A stretch of 40,905 nt of DNA from a virus (IMGVR_UViG_3300017755_000017:1-40905); one strand, 5' to 3'. Positions 14,020 to 22,274 are shown, numbered from the stretch's first letter. Notes: generated by a model not told the origin, from the sequence alone. Translations and numbers: made by a program.

Positions 14020-15513
14020 ATGCAAGTACCAAAGTTTAGAGAATTTATCACAGAAACAGATGTAGGTCGTAAAGACAAACCTATAACAGTTGCTATTGTA
14101 ACGATAGCAGATTCAAAAGACCCTAAAGAAAATACAACTGCTGATCTTATATCAAAAGCGTGTAAGAAAAAAGGCATTAAGTGTGTTATAGTAAATACTA
14201 AATCAACAATCATCACACAAAAAGACGAAGACAAAAATACATTAACAGTATATAATTATGACGGCAAGAATGCTGAACATACATTTACTGGTAGAGATAC
14301 TTGTTGTATAGTTAGAGGTGGCGCTTTGGAAGACGAAGCTGGTTTATCAATCATCTCCGCTTTTCAAAACTCACAAGCATTTATGATGAATACTAGGGCA
14401 GCAATGTTGACCTGTGATAACAAACTTACAACTGCATTACTATTTGAAAAGTATGGAATACCCACACCTAGAACAGCATACGTTTCTAACGAAAATAATA
14501 TTAAAACAGCATTAGATATGATTGGTGCAAAATTTCCAATCATCTTAAAAACATTAACAGGAACTCAAGGTGTTGGTGTAATTAAAATAGAAAGTTACGA
14601 AGGTCTTGTGGCTACGTTACAAGCAATGTGGAAATTAGAGGCAGAAGTATTAATACAAGAATATATGCCTAGTGATTTTGACGTAAGAACTTTCTGTGTT
14701 GATAATAAAATATTTGCTAGTACAAAAAGAAGTCATAGTAGCTATGATTTTAGATCAAACACACATAGAGGTGCTGAGGCAGAGCCATATATTTTAAGTA
14801 AAGAAGAAAAAGAATTAGTTTTAAAAACTGCTAGAGCTTCAAAAGCATATATGGTAGGTGTTGACCATATTATACATAAAGACAAACCATACTTACTAGA
14901 AATTAATGGTAGTCCAGGTTCAGGTGCAGATTACGAGGGTTATCAACACAAAGATTATTACTCTGATTCAGAACCAGCTGGTAGAATAGATGGTGAAAAA
15001 ATGATGTCAAATGTAATAGATTGGGTTAATGATAGAGCACATTGGGATAGACAATCACTTGTTGAGTGTGGTTGGTTAGAAACAATAGACCTAGATGAAA
15101 TTGGTAAAGTAAGATGTAAGTTTGATACTGGTAATGGTTCTAAAGCTTGTGCATTACACGCTGATGAAATTATATCAGATGGTAAAATTGTCAAATGGAA
15201 ATATAATGGCAAGACTTTCACAAAACCTAGACACGGAAAAAGTGAAGTGTTCAGATCAAATGCTACTAACGAACCATCAGAAGTTAGACCTACAATCTTA
15301 CTGGATATTACATTTAATGGTTTTACATATAAAGACGTAGAAGTAGGTTTAGACCAAAGACCTAGGTCAAGTTCTGACTTACTAGTCAATAGAGATTTAA
15401 TGAGATTAATGAATTTGAGTGTCAATCCTAATAGAACTTTCGTATTAAGTAGAAGATTGAGACCAATTGATAAAAAAGGAAAGCCAGATAAAGTAGGGTT
15501 TGATAAGAAGTAG
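14020..15513 (+). CDS. rimK: RimK-type ATP-grasp ligase fused to a RimB-like aspartyl protease domain
   Basis: Residues about 20-340 form a RimK-like ATP-grasp ligase: GGALEDEAGLSII, MLTCDNKLTTALLFEKYGIP, a LKTLTGTQGVGVI P-loop, and LLEINGSPG (292-300) for metal/ATP binding. Residues about 350-485 form a retropepsin-like domain with KFDTGNGSKACALHA (Asp369-Thr-Gly) and a C-terminal RPRSSSDLLVNRDLM, resembling the ATP-dependent zinc protease family (RimB-like). In bacteria RimK adds glutamates to ribosomal protein S6, and RimB is linked to the same pathway. A single chain with both is notable. The N-terminus FREFITE|T resembles a prohead-protease-cut tag, so the enzyme might be packaged. It starts right after regA. 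Confidence 0.85.
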   Translation: MQVPKFREFITETDVGRKDKPITVAIVTIADSKDPKENTTADLISKACKKKGIKCVIVNTKSTIITQKDEDKNTLTVYNYDGKNAEHTFTGRDTCCIVRGGALEDEAGLSIISAFQNSQAFMMNTRAAMLTCDNKLTTALLFEKYGIPTPRTAYVSNENNIKTALDMIGAKFPIILKTLTGTQGVGVIKIESYEGLVATLQAMWKLEAEVLIQEYMPSDFDVRTFCVDNKIFASTKRSHSSYDFRSNTHRGAEAEPYILSKEEKELVLKTARASKAYMVGVDHIIHKDKPYLLEINGSPGSGADYEGYQHKDYYSDSEPAGRIDGEKMMSNVIDWVNDRAHWDRQSLVECGWLETIDLDEIGKVRCKFDTGNGSKACALHADEIISDGKIVKWKYNGKTFTKPRHGKSEVFRSNATNEPSEVRPTILLDITFNGFTYKDVEVGLDQRPRSSSDLLVNRDLMRLMNLSVNPNRTFVLSRRLRPIDKKGKPDKVGFDKK

Positions 15514-15515
15514 TA

Positions 15516-15544
15516 TTGACAAATCCCTTAAATTATGGTATAAT
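15516..15544 (+). promoter_or_regulatory. Consensus sigma70-type promoter upstream of the ferredoxin/polymerase operon
   Basis: TTGACA at 15516-15521, a 17-bp spacer and TATAAT at 15539-15544; both boxes are perfect. AGGAG and the ATG at 15566 follow. It should drive 15566, ferredoxin and gp43. Confidence 0.85.
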
Positions 15545-15565
15545 GAAACACAAATAGGAGATATT

Positions 15566-15889
15566 ATGTCAGAAGTGAAAATATTAAGATTGGTTACAGG
15601 CGAAGATGTCATAGCCAAAATAGGCGAGAACGATCAAGGTGTAAGTTTAAATAAATCGTTTGTTATCATACCTCAACAATTAGGTCCAGGAAAACCTGTT
15701 CAATTGATGATGACACCATACGCACCATATAGTAAAAGCGACACTATAACAATTAAATCAGATAAGATTATTTCTTCAGTAGAACCAAAAGAAGAAATAC
15801 TAAAATCTTATACTCAAAATACAAGTCGTATTTTACAACCAAATAGCAATTTAATAACAGAAACAAAGTTACCAAAATTAGATAGTTAG
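15566..15889 (+). CDS. Conserved phage hypothetical protein, possibly Sm-like fold
   Basis: A 107-residue protein starting MSEVKILRLVTGEDVIAKIG. The opening matches a group of small marine T4-like phage proteins with the pattern VKI-x-RLxTGE, which reads like the first strands of an Sm/LSm barrel; I cannot confirm the fold. The middle holds a PYAPYSKSDTITIKSDKI segment and the last 40 residues look disordered. The ATG at 15566 is preceded by TAGGAG. A longer frame from 15500 would start upstream of the -10 box and is unlikely. First gene after a perfect promoter and coupled to ferredoxin (GTG overlaps its stop). If Sm-like, RNA binding would be expected. Confidence 0.65.
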   Translation: MSEVKILRLVTGEDVIAKIGENDQGVSLNKSFVIIPQQLGPGKPVQLMMTPYAPYSKSDTITIKSDKIISSVEPKEEILKSYTQNTSRILQPNSNLITETKLPKLDS

Positions 15890-16221
15890 TGATTACAGTA
15901 AACTTTATACGGACAAATAACGAAAAAGTCCAAGTAAAGGTGCCAATTGGTTGGACTGTAATGGAGGCAGCTAAAGAGGCAAACTTGGATGAGATACCAG
16001 GCGACTGTGGTGGTTGTTGTGCTTGTGCAACTTGTCACGTCTATGTAAACAATGCATGGATTGACAAACTTGGTATAATAGATTATAATAAACCTGAACA
16101 AGAATTATTAGAGTATGAGAAAGGTTATAAAAAAGGTATTAGTAGATTAGGTTGTCAAATCCAATTAACTAAAGAACTTGATAATATAACTTTTCATTTG
16201 AAAGATGATGAACTTTTATAA
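15889..16221 (+). CDS. [2Fe-2S] ferredoxin, adrenodoxin-like
   Basis: A 110-residue electron carrier. Cys40, Cys46, Cys49 and Cys89 give the C-x5-C-x2-C ... C arrangement of adrenodoxin/ISC-type [2Fe-2S] ferredoxins, in GDCGGCCACATCHVYV and RLGCQI; Cys43 and Cys44 are extra. It starts at a GTG that overlaps the previous stop and ends 17 bp inside the polymerase gene, so it is tightly coupled in an operon with gp43. No ferredoxin reductase is visible here. Possible clients are host or phage iron enzymes; a link to the oxygenases is speculation, since 2OG enzymes do not need it. Confidence 0.9.
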   Translation: MITVNFIRTNNEKVQVKVPIGWTVMEAAKEANLDEIPGDCGGCCACATCHVYVNNAWIDKLGIIDYNKPEQELLEYEKGYKKGISRLGCQIQLTKELDNITFHLKDDELL

Positions 16222-18697
16222 AAATGTAATTGAATATAGAGGCAAACTTTTGGTTCGTGGTATACACGAAGGTAAAGAGTTTAAAGAAAAGATTGATTAT
16301 AGTCCTACGTTATATGCTATGACACAGGAACAAACAAACCATAAAACTCTTAATGGTCAATATCTAAAACCTATTACGTTTAAATCTATTTCAAAAGCAA
16401 GAGAGTTTAAAAAGAATTATAATTTAGATAATGCACCAATCTTTGGTATGGATAGATACCAATATCAATATATCTCTGATAGTTATCCTAATGATATGCA
16501 ATTTTCTAAAGACCATATTAAAATATTTACACTTGATATAGAGTGTGGTGCAGAAAATGGTTTTCCTGATGTAGAAAATCCTATTGAAGAACTACTAGCA
16601 ATTACAGTAAAAAATCAATCTAACAAACAAATTATAACTTGGGGTACAGGTGAGTTTAAAACAGATAGAACAGATGTAACTTATGTAAGATGTAAGTCAG
16701 AAAAAAGTCTTATTATGGAGTTTATGAAATTTTGGATGAAGAACTATCCAGATGTTATTACTGGTTGGAATACAAAATTTTTTGATTTACCTTATTTACT
16801 TAATCGTATAATTTCATTAACAGATGAAAAAGTTATTAAAAGATTTTCACCTTGGAATTTAGTTGAAAGAGAACAAATAGTAGTTAGAGGTAGACCACAA
16901 ACCTCTTATAACATATTTGGTGTTGTAATGTTAGATTATTTAGATTTGTATAAAAAATTTATACCAGCAAGACAAGAAAGTTATAAACTTGATTACATAG
17001 GTAAAGTAGAACTTGGTAAAGGTAAAGATGAAATGCCATATGATACATTTAGAGAATGGTATACAAAAGATTTTCAATCTTTTATAGATTACAACATACA
17101 AGACGTTGAAATTGTTGATGGCTTAGAAGATAAACTTAAACTGATTGAGTTAGTATTGACTATGGCATACGAGGCAAAAGTAAATTATAATGATGTATTT
17201 TCTCAGGTTAGAATGTGGGATATGTTAATATATAATTTTTTAAGAAAAGAAAATACAGTTGTGCCACCAAAGGAAGATAATGTTAAGGAAACAAAGTACG
17301 ATGGCGCTTATGTAAAAGAACCATTAACAGGTATGCATAACTGGATTGTTTCTTTTGATATTAACTCACTATATCCACATTTAATTATGCAGTACAATAT
17401 CTCACCAGAAAAAATTATTGGTATGAAACCAAATGGTATATCAGTTGATAGATTGTTAAACCATGCGACACCTTTAACACATTTAAAAACTGAAGGTGCT
17501 TGTATTACACCAAATGGTGCTACATTTAAAACAGATAGTCCAGGTTTTTTACCTAGACTTATGGAAAAAATGTATAATGATAGAGTTAAATTTAAAACAC
17601 TAGCATTTCAAGCAAAGAAAGAATACCAAAAGACAAAAGACCCTGTAACTGCTAAAGAAATATCTCGTTGTCACAATATACAATGGGCAAAGAAGATTGC
17701 TCTTAACTCAGCTTATGGTGCGATAGGTAATCAATACTTTAGATACTATGATGTAAGACAAGCAACTGCTATTACATCATCTGGTCAATTTGTAATTAGA
17801 TTTATTGAAAAGAATGTAAATGAATATATGAATAAGATATTAAAGACACACGATAAGGTTGATTACATTGTTGCGTCAGATACAGATTCAATTTATCTTA
17901 CACTAGACAAATTAGTACAAGCAACTTGTAAAGATAAAACAAAAGAAGAAACATTAAGATTTTTAAACAAAGTTGTCAGTAGTAGAATAGAACCTTTTAT
18001 AGACAAATGTTTTGATGAACTTGCTGAATATACAAACGCTATTGAACAAAAAATGGTTATGAAACGAGAAGTAATTGCTGATAAAGGTATATGGACTGCT
18101 AAAAAAAGATATATGTTAAACGTATTGGATGAAGAAGGTATTACATACGAAGAACCTAAATTAAAAATTATGGGTATTGAAGCCGTTAAATCATCTACAC
18201 CTGAAGTTTGTAGAGGTAAAATTAAAGAAGCAATCAATATCATAATGAAAAAAGATGAAAAAACTTTGATTGATTTTGTTTCTAAATTTAAAGAAGAATT
18301 TTTTAATATGAAAGCTGAGCTAATATCTTTTCCTAGGTCTTGTAATAACTTGGCCAAGTATAGCCATGCCAGTAGTGTGTTTATTAAAGGAACGCCAATG
18401 CACGTAAAAGGTGCTTTGATTTATAATCATCAAATAAAACAATTCAAATTGACCAATAAATATCCTTTGATACAAGAAGGCGATAAAATTAAGTTTATAA
18501 AATTACTAGAACCTAATCCATTTAAGTTTGATGTAATAAGTTATATGACCAAATTACCTAGTGAGTTTAAATTGAAAGAATATATTGATTACAATATGCA
18601 ATTTCAAAAAACATTTTTAGACCCATTAAGTTTTATATTGAACTCAATAGGTTGGAACTATGAAAAGAAAGCAACATTAGAAAGTTTTTTTGAATGA
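16205..18697 (+). CDS. 43: gp43-like family B DNA polymerase
   Basis: The replicative polymerase with 3'-5' proofreading. The 830-residue protein has Exo I FTLDIECG (D111, E113), a later ITGWNTKFFDLPYL exonuclease segment, and the polymerase motifs FDINSLYPHLI (Asp385), NSAYGAIGNQY and ASDTDSIY (Asp559 and Asp561). Length is a little under T4 gp43 (898). Two adjacent ATGs occur at 16205 and 16208; either may be used. It overlaps the ferredoxin gene by 17 bp and the acetyltransferase gene by 4 bp. No intein or intron is visible. Confidence 0.97.
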   Translation: MMNFYKNVIEYRGKLLVRGIHEGKEFKEKIDYSPTLYAMTQEQTNHKTLNGQYLKPITFKSISKAREFKKNYNLDNAPIFGMDRYQYQYISDSYPNDMQFSKDHIKIFTLDIECGAENGFPDVENPIEELLAITVKNQSNKQIITWGTGEFKTDRTDVTYVRCKSEKSLIMEFMKFWMKNYPDVITGWNTKFFDLPYLLNRIISLTDEKVIKRFSPWNLVEREQIVVRGRPQTSYNIFGVVMLDYLDLYKKFIPARQESYKLDYIGKVELGKGKDEMPYDTFREWYTKDFQSFIDYNIQDVEIVDGLEDKLKLIELVLTMAYEAKVNYNDVFSQVRMWDMLIYNFLRKENTVVPPKEDNVKETKYDGAYVKEPLTGMHNWIVSFDINSLYPHLIMQYNISPEKIIGMKPNGISVDRLLNHATPLTHLKTEGACITPNGATFKTDSPGFLPRLMEKMYNDRVKFKTLAFQAKKEYQKTKDPVTAKEISRCHNIQWAKKIALNSAYGAIGNQYFRYYDVRQATAITSSGQFVIRFIEKNVNEYMNKILKTHDKVDYIVASDTDSIYLTLDKLVQATCKDKTKEETLRFLNKVVSSRIEPFIDKCFDELAEYTNAIEQKMVMKREVIADKGIWTAKKRYMLNVLDEEGITYEEPKLKIMGIEAVKSSTPEVCRGKIKEAINIIMKKDEKTLIDFVSKFKEEFFNMKAELISFPRSCNNLAKYSHASSVFIKGTPMHVKGALIYNHQIKQFKLTNKYPLIQEGDKIKFIKLLEPNPFKFDVISYMTKLPSEFKLKEYIDYNMQFQKTFLDPLSFILNSIGWNYEKKATLESFFE

Positions 18698-19176
18698 AAA
18701 TAATAAAAGATAATATTAACGATTTTTTCAAATGGGTTAAGGGTACTGATCTTGTTTTACTAGACGACATAGATGTAGCAGAGGATCCTGTTAGACCTGA
18801 ATTAACTTTAGGTTTTAGAATTACACACGGTAGAAAAATCTTTGGATTAAGATACAACAACGAAATAGAAGCAATAGTATGTATTGCATTGTGTCCTGAA
18901 ATACCACATACTGTAAGAGAAATGGATTATATGAGTCAAGCAGCTAATTCAAACGGACACGGTGAGATAGTGGTTGCATATACAGTATGGTCTCGTAAAC
19001 GAGGTGCAGGTAGAGAAATTATAAGTAAATTAAGAGAATGGGCATTAGAAAAAGATTATAAAAGATTAGTTACCTTATCTCCATTAACACCTATGGCAAC
19101 TCACTTTCATATTAAAAATGGTGCTAAACAAGTACACATAAATGAAGTAACACAAAATTTTGAGTATAAACTATGA
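18694..19176 (+). CDS. GNAT-family acetyltransferase-like protein
   Basis: A 160-residue protein with a GNAT-like core. It has a beta-rich central part (KIFGLRYNNEIEAIVCIALC) and the acetyl-CoA loop region RKRGAGREIISKLREWALEK around residues 107-126. The final helix-strand segment is MATHFHIKNGAKQV. The R-x-x-G-x-G/A signature is present as KRGAGR. It begins 4 bp inside the polymerase gene, so it belongs to that operon, and overlaps the next gene by 4 bp. The substrate (a protein, nucleotide or small molecule) cannot be told from sequence. Confidence 0.75.
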   Translation: MKIIKDNINDFFKWVKGTDLVLLDDIDVAEDPVRPELTLGFRITHGRKIFGLRYNNEIEAIVCIALCPEIPHTVREMDYMSQAANSNGHGEIVVAYTVWSRKRGAGREIISKLREWALEKDYKRLVTLSPLTPMATHFHIKNGAKQVHINEVTQNFEYKL

Positions 19177-19697
19177 CAAAAGATGTAACAATAATAGATA
19201 ATTTATTACCTGATAATTTACACAAAATGTGCTATGAACTTATTACACAGGAAGCTTGTTGGCAATTAAGTATGGCATCTATGGATTCAGCACACAAAAT
19301 TGCTGGTACAACACTATTTGATTTATATGATGGAGTTAATACAAATACAAGATCACAAACACTTGCTTCAGTAATATATCAAATGGTAAGAACTAAAATA
19401 CCAGCATTACCAAATGATTTAAGAAGAATACAATTAGGAGCTAAAGCAGCAAACCAAGATGATGTAATACATAAAGATAGTGAAAGAGATGATAGAATAA
19501 CTGTACTTTATCATTTAAATTACGAGTGGAATCCTATTTGGGGAGGACCTACAGTTGTTAATGGAGTATCCTACGATTATAAACCTAATCGTGCATTGAT
19601 TTATAAATCAAATTTATTGCATGGAGGTAAAGCTGGTACTGGTAAAATGTTTAGAACTTATATTAATTACATAATAGCTGATAATAGAGATGAATAG
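19173..19697 (+). CDS. 2OG-Fe(II) oxygenase, HxD type
   Basis: A 174-residue protein with a conventional iron triad: VIHKDSERDDRITVLYHLN gives H100-x-D102, SNLLHGG gives H150, and MFRTYINYI gives Arg161, the likely 2-oxoglutarate contact. WGGPTVV matches the loop before the second half of the barrel in prolyl-hydroxylase-like proteins. The complete motif suggests an active enzyme. It lies directly upstream of the DNA modification genes, so oxidation of a modified base is conceivable, but a protein or small-molecule substrate is equally possible. Overlaps with neighbours (4 bp upstream, 8 bp downstream) show it is in the same operon. Confidence 0.82.
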   Translation: MTKDVTIIDNLLPDNLHKMCYELITQEACWQLSMASMDSAHKIAGTTLFDLYDGVNTNTRSQTLASVIYQMVRTKIPALPNDLRRIQLGAKAANQDDVIHKDSERDDRITVLYHLNYEWNPIWGGPTVVNGVSYDYKPNRALIYKSNLLHGGKAGTGKMFRTYINYIIADNRDE

Positions 19698-19836
19698 TTT
19701 ATTAATTTTAATCGTTGTAATACATTGGAGTGTAGCACTTGGTATGTATTTTGCTGCAAGTACAAGGTTAACCATACCACAATTTTTGATGTTGGTATTA
19801 GGGTTTAGATATATGATGTTATCTTATGGATTTTAA
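19690..19836 (+). CDS. Small membrane protein, two hydrophobic segments
   Basis: A 48-residue frame starting MNSLLILIVVIHWSVALGMY, with a second hydrophobic stretch QFLMLVLGFRYMMLSYGF. It overlaps the oxygenase stop by 8 bp and the adenine methyltransferase start by 11 bp, the same overlapping style used across this region. Two short transmembrane helices with a turn TRLTIPQ are likely. No family recognised. Small phage membrane proteins often modulate host membrane functions or superinfection, but nothing here points to a specific role. Confidence 0.55.
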   Translation: MNSLLILIVVIHWSVALGMYFAASTRLTIPQFLMLVLGFRYMMLSYGF

Positions 19837-20362
19837 AACAAACAAAAAATATGGAGTGATATATGCAGACCCACCTTGGACGTTTAAAACGTATAGCAAT
19901 AAAGGAAAAGATAAAAGTCCTGAAAAACATTATTCTTGTATGCCTTTATCTGACATCCTTCGGTTACCTGTTGGCGACCTTGCTAAGGATGATGCAGTCC
20001 TCTTAATGTGGGTAGTTGACCCATTATTAGATCAAGCATTTAAAGTAATAGACGCTTGGGGTTTCAAGTATAAGACAGTAGGATTTACTTGGGCAAAGAC
20101 AAATAAAAAATCTTTAGGTTTTTTTACAGGCTTAGGTTACTGGACTAGAGGAAATCCAGAGATGTGTTTATTAGCAACAAAGGGTAAACCTAAACGGCTA
20201 AATAAAAGTATACCACAATTAGTGGTTAGTCAAAGACAAGAACATAGTAGAAAACCAGATATAGTATATAATCATATAGAAAAAATGTTAGAAGGACCAT
20301 ACATAGAATTGTTTGCTAGACGTAAAAGAGATGGTTGGTTTAGTTGGGGTAACGAAGTATGA
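19826..20362 (+). CDS. MT-A70-type adenine-N6 methyltransferase
   Basis: A 178-residue protein with the catalytic DPPW (D15-W18) in VIYADPPWTFKTYSNKG. A GFKYKTVGFTWAKTNKKSLG strand-loop follows, then GYWTRGNPEMCLLATKG and a C-terminal GPYIELFARRKRDGWFSWGNE. This is the MT-A70 family order: DPPW first, then the SAM-contacting ELFAR near the end, a circularly permuted beta class. Phage members methylate adenine in DNA. It is the first of three modification genes (with 20441 and 21597). No partner restriction enzyme is visible. The target site is unknown. Confidence 0.9.
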   Translation: MDFKTNKKYGVIYADPPWTFKTYSNKGKDKSPEKHYSCMPLSDILRLPVGDLAKDDAVLLMWVVDPLLDQAFKVIDAWGFKYKTVGFTWAKTNKKSLGFFTGLGYWTRGNPEMCLLATKGKPKRLNKSIPQLVVSQRQEHSRKPDIVYNHIEKMLEGPYIELFARRKRDGWFSWGNEV

Positions 20363-20454
20363 TACTGCACTTGACTCTATCTTTATTATATGTTATAATG
20401 ATCTATGGTTTTGTCATATGGTTATTAATGAAGTGGAATAATGAACAATTATAA
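20359..20454 (+). CDS. Possible tiny membrane peptide
   Basis: A 31-residue frame, MILHLTLSLLYVIMIYGFVI and then WLLMKWNNEQL, starting with an ATGA overlap at the end of the adenine methyltransferase and ending 14 bp inside the second C5 methyltransferase. It is one hydrophobic helix. However, the DNA also carries a consensus promoter (20371-20399), whose TTGACT and TATAAT boxes themselves encode part of it, so the frame may be incidental. Confidence 0.35.
   Translation: MILHLTLSLLYVIMIYGFVIWLLMKWNNEQL
20371..20399 (+). promoter_or_regulatory. Sigma70-type promoter for the C5 methyltransferase 2 / CmoA-like pair
   Basis: TTGACT at 20371-20376, a 17-bp spacer and TATAAT at 20394-20399, 41 bp before the ATG at 20441. 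It gives the methyltransferase/CmoA-like pair its own start of transcription, separate from the MT-A70 gene. Confidence 0.78.
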
Positions 20455-21604
20455 AAGATATACATTAGAAGATACTTTACAAAGTGAGAAAAAAGCACTA
20501 TTCAATGTGCTATCAACTTTCGCTGGTGGAGGTGGTTCGTCAACAGGTTATAGACTGGCTGGTGGTAAGATACTAGCTGTTAATGAGTTTGTTGAAGAAG
20601 CACAAAACACATATAGGGAAAATTATCCCAATACATTAATTATACCTGGTGATATAAACAAGTTGACAGGAAAAGATTTTTTAGATAAGATAGGATTAAA
20701 ACCAGGTGAACTAGATTTATTAGACGGTAGTCCACCTTGTTCAGCATTTAGTATGGCAGGTTCAGTATCACACGGTAAAGGTAATACACACGCTGATGCA
20801 TTTGGTAAAACAAAACAATATAGTGATATTAAAGGTGTAAGTAACGTAGAAGATTTATTTTTTCAATTTTTAAGAGTGGCAGATGAAATAAAACCAAAAG
20901 TAATTATTGGTGAAAATGTTGAAGGTTTGACAATGGGAGAAGCAAAAGAATACTTCCATAAGATACAAAATACTTTTGAACAAATGGGTTATCTAGTTGT
21001 TGCTGATGTATTAAATGCTAGTTATTTTGGCGTACCACAATCTCGTAAAAGAACTTTTTTTATTGGTGTTAGAGAAGATGTTGCTGATAAGATTGGTTTA
21101 AATTTTATGACAATGTATCAATTGTATCCTGAAGTAAACAAAGAACAAACTATTTTGAGCGAAGCAATAAGTGATATTGTAAATGAAGACAAAGAAGAAT
21201 TAGATTATTTGTTTGAGAAGATAGGACCTGATAGAGCTGTTGGTAAGACATTGGCTAAAATGCCTACAGATCCTGACAAAGTATTAACAGGTATGGATTA
21301 CCACGAGAAAGGTCATCACTTTAATTTAAAAAGAAGTAGTTTAAGAAAACCTTGTCCAACAATAACAGCTATGGGTAATCTTGCTGGTGTCGCTGGTACT
21401 TGTCATCCAATAGAGAATAGAAAGTTTACTATAAAAGAATTAAAAAGAATTATGAGTCTACCTGAAAACTTTAAATTAACAGGTCAACATAAACAGAAGT
21501 CAGAACGGATAGGTCGTATGGTGCCACCGTTAATGATGAAAGCACTTTCGGAAAGTGTATATAACAAAGTATTGAAACCATATAAGGAGATATGTAATGA
21601 CTAA
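20441..21604 (+). CDS. C5-cytosine DNA methyltransferase, copy 2 (Arg in motif X; next to CmoA-like gene)
   Basis: A 387-residue paralogue of the protein at 4553. Motif I FAGGGGSSTG (27-36), GSPPCS with catalytic Cys100, ENV (158-160), QSRKR (200-204) and a motif IX region TIKELKRIMSLPENF are intact. Motif X reads RIGRMVPPLMMK, with Arg359 (codon 21515-21517) in place of the family's Asn. The two copies are nearly identical in the first 50 residues but differ from the motif IV/VI insert through the target-recognition region, so they probably modify different sites. The gene has its own promoter and overlaps the CmoA-like gene by 8 bp. Together these suggest that the donor may be carboxy-SAM rather than SAM; that is inference. 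Confidence 0.92.
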   Translation: MNNYKRYTLEDTLQSEKKALFNVLSTFAGGGGSSTGYRLAGGKILAVNEFVEEAQNTYRENYPNTLIIPGDINKLTGKDFLDKIGLKPGELDLLDGSPPCSAFSMAGSVSHGKGNTHADAFGKTKQYSDIKGVSNVEDLFFQFLRVADEIKPKVIIGENVEGLTMGEAKEYFHKIQNTFEQMGYLVVADVLNASYFGVPQSRKRTFFIGVREDVADKIGLNFMTMYQLYPEVNKEQTILSEAISDIVNEDKEELDYLFEKIGPDRAVGKTLAKMPTDPDKVLTGMDYHEKGHHFNLKRSSLRKPCPTITAMGNLAGVAGTCHPIENRKFTIKELKRIMSLPENFKLTGQHKQKSERIGRMVPPLMMKALSESVYNKVLKPYKEICND

Positions 21605-22274
21605 ATTTACTTTTGCCACAAGCAACGAAGGCTTTGATAATCACATAGATAAATCTGTACGTGGTTATAGTAACTTATGGAGTGATATACTTTCATTGTC
21701 AAAATACTTTGTAGAAGACAATACAAATGTTGTTGATATAGGTTGTTCTACTGGTAAGTTATTAAAGGGTATGATAGAACAAAATCAAAAACACATACCA
21801 AAAGCAAAGTATATGGGTATAGAAATTGAAGAAGATTTTTATGGCGACTATGTTTTTGATGAACAAAAGTTTGATAATTTAAGATACCATAAAGGTGATG
21901 TTAGAAGTTTTGAATTTAATAATTGTAGTTTAGTTACTTCAATATTTACTTTACAATTTATGCCACCAAAAGATAGAGAAGAAGTTATTAATAGAGTATA
22001 TAATGGTCTTAATGTTGGTGGTGCTTTTATCTTTTCAGAAAAAACTTTTAGTTGTAATCCTAGAATACAAGATATGATGACCTTTACATATTACGATTAC
22101 AAAAGAAATAATTTTACTGATGCAGAGATATTAGACAAAGAAGTACAGCTAAGGCATATGATGAAACCAAATACAAAGACAGAGTTGTATGATATGTTTA
22201 CTAATGCTGGTTTTGAAGTACACAATTTCTGGCAGAACTTTAATTTTATAGGGGCGATTGCTTTAAAGAAATAA
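21597..22274 (+). CDS. cmoA: CmoA-like carboxy-S-adenosylmethionine synthase
   Basis: A 225-residue class I methyltransferase fold. The sequence follows CmoA along its length: FDNHIDKSVRGYSNL (13-27) resembles the CmoA opening, VVDIGCSTGKLL (45-56) is the SAM-binding loop, and TLQFMPPKDREEVINRVYNG with LNVGGAFIFSEKTF matches the CmoA core. A DYKRNNFTDAEI segment and a final NFWQNFNFIGAIALKK follow. E. coli CmoA converts SAM and prephenate to carboxy-SAM, used by CmoB on tRNA wobble uridine. No CmoB-like gene is in the window. The close coupling with the C5 methyltransferase (8-bp overlap, shared promoter) suggests the product serves DNA modification. An ordinary SAM methyltransferase remains possible until the carboxylate-binding residues are aligned. 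Confidence 0.78.
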   Translation: MTKFTFATSNEGFDNHIDKSVRGYSNLWSDILSLSKYFVEDNTNVVDIGCSTGKLLKGMIEQNQKHIPKAKYMGIEIEEDFYGDYVFDEQKFDNLRYHKGDVRSFEFNNCSLVTSIFTLQFMPPKDREEVINRVYNGLNVGGAFIFSEKTFSCNPRIQDMMTFTYYDYKRNNFTDAEILDKEVQLRHMMKPNTKTELYDMFTNAGFEVHNFWQNFNFIGAIALKK

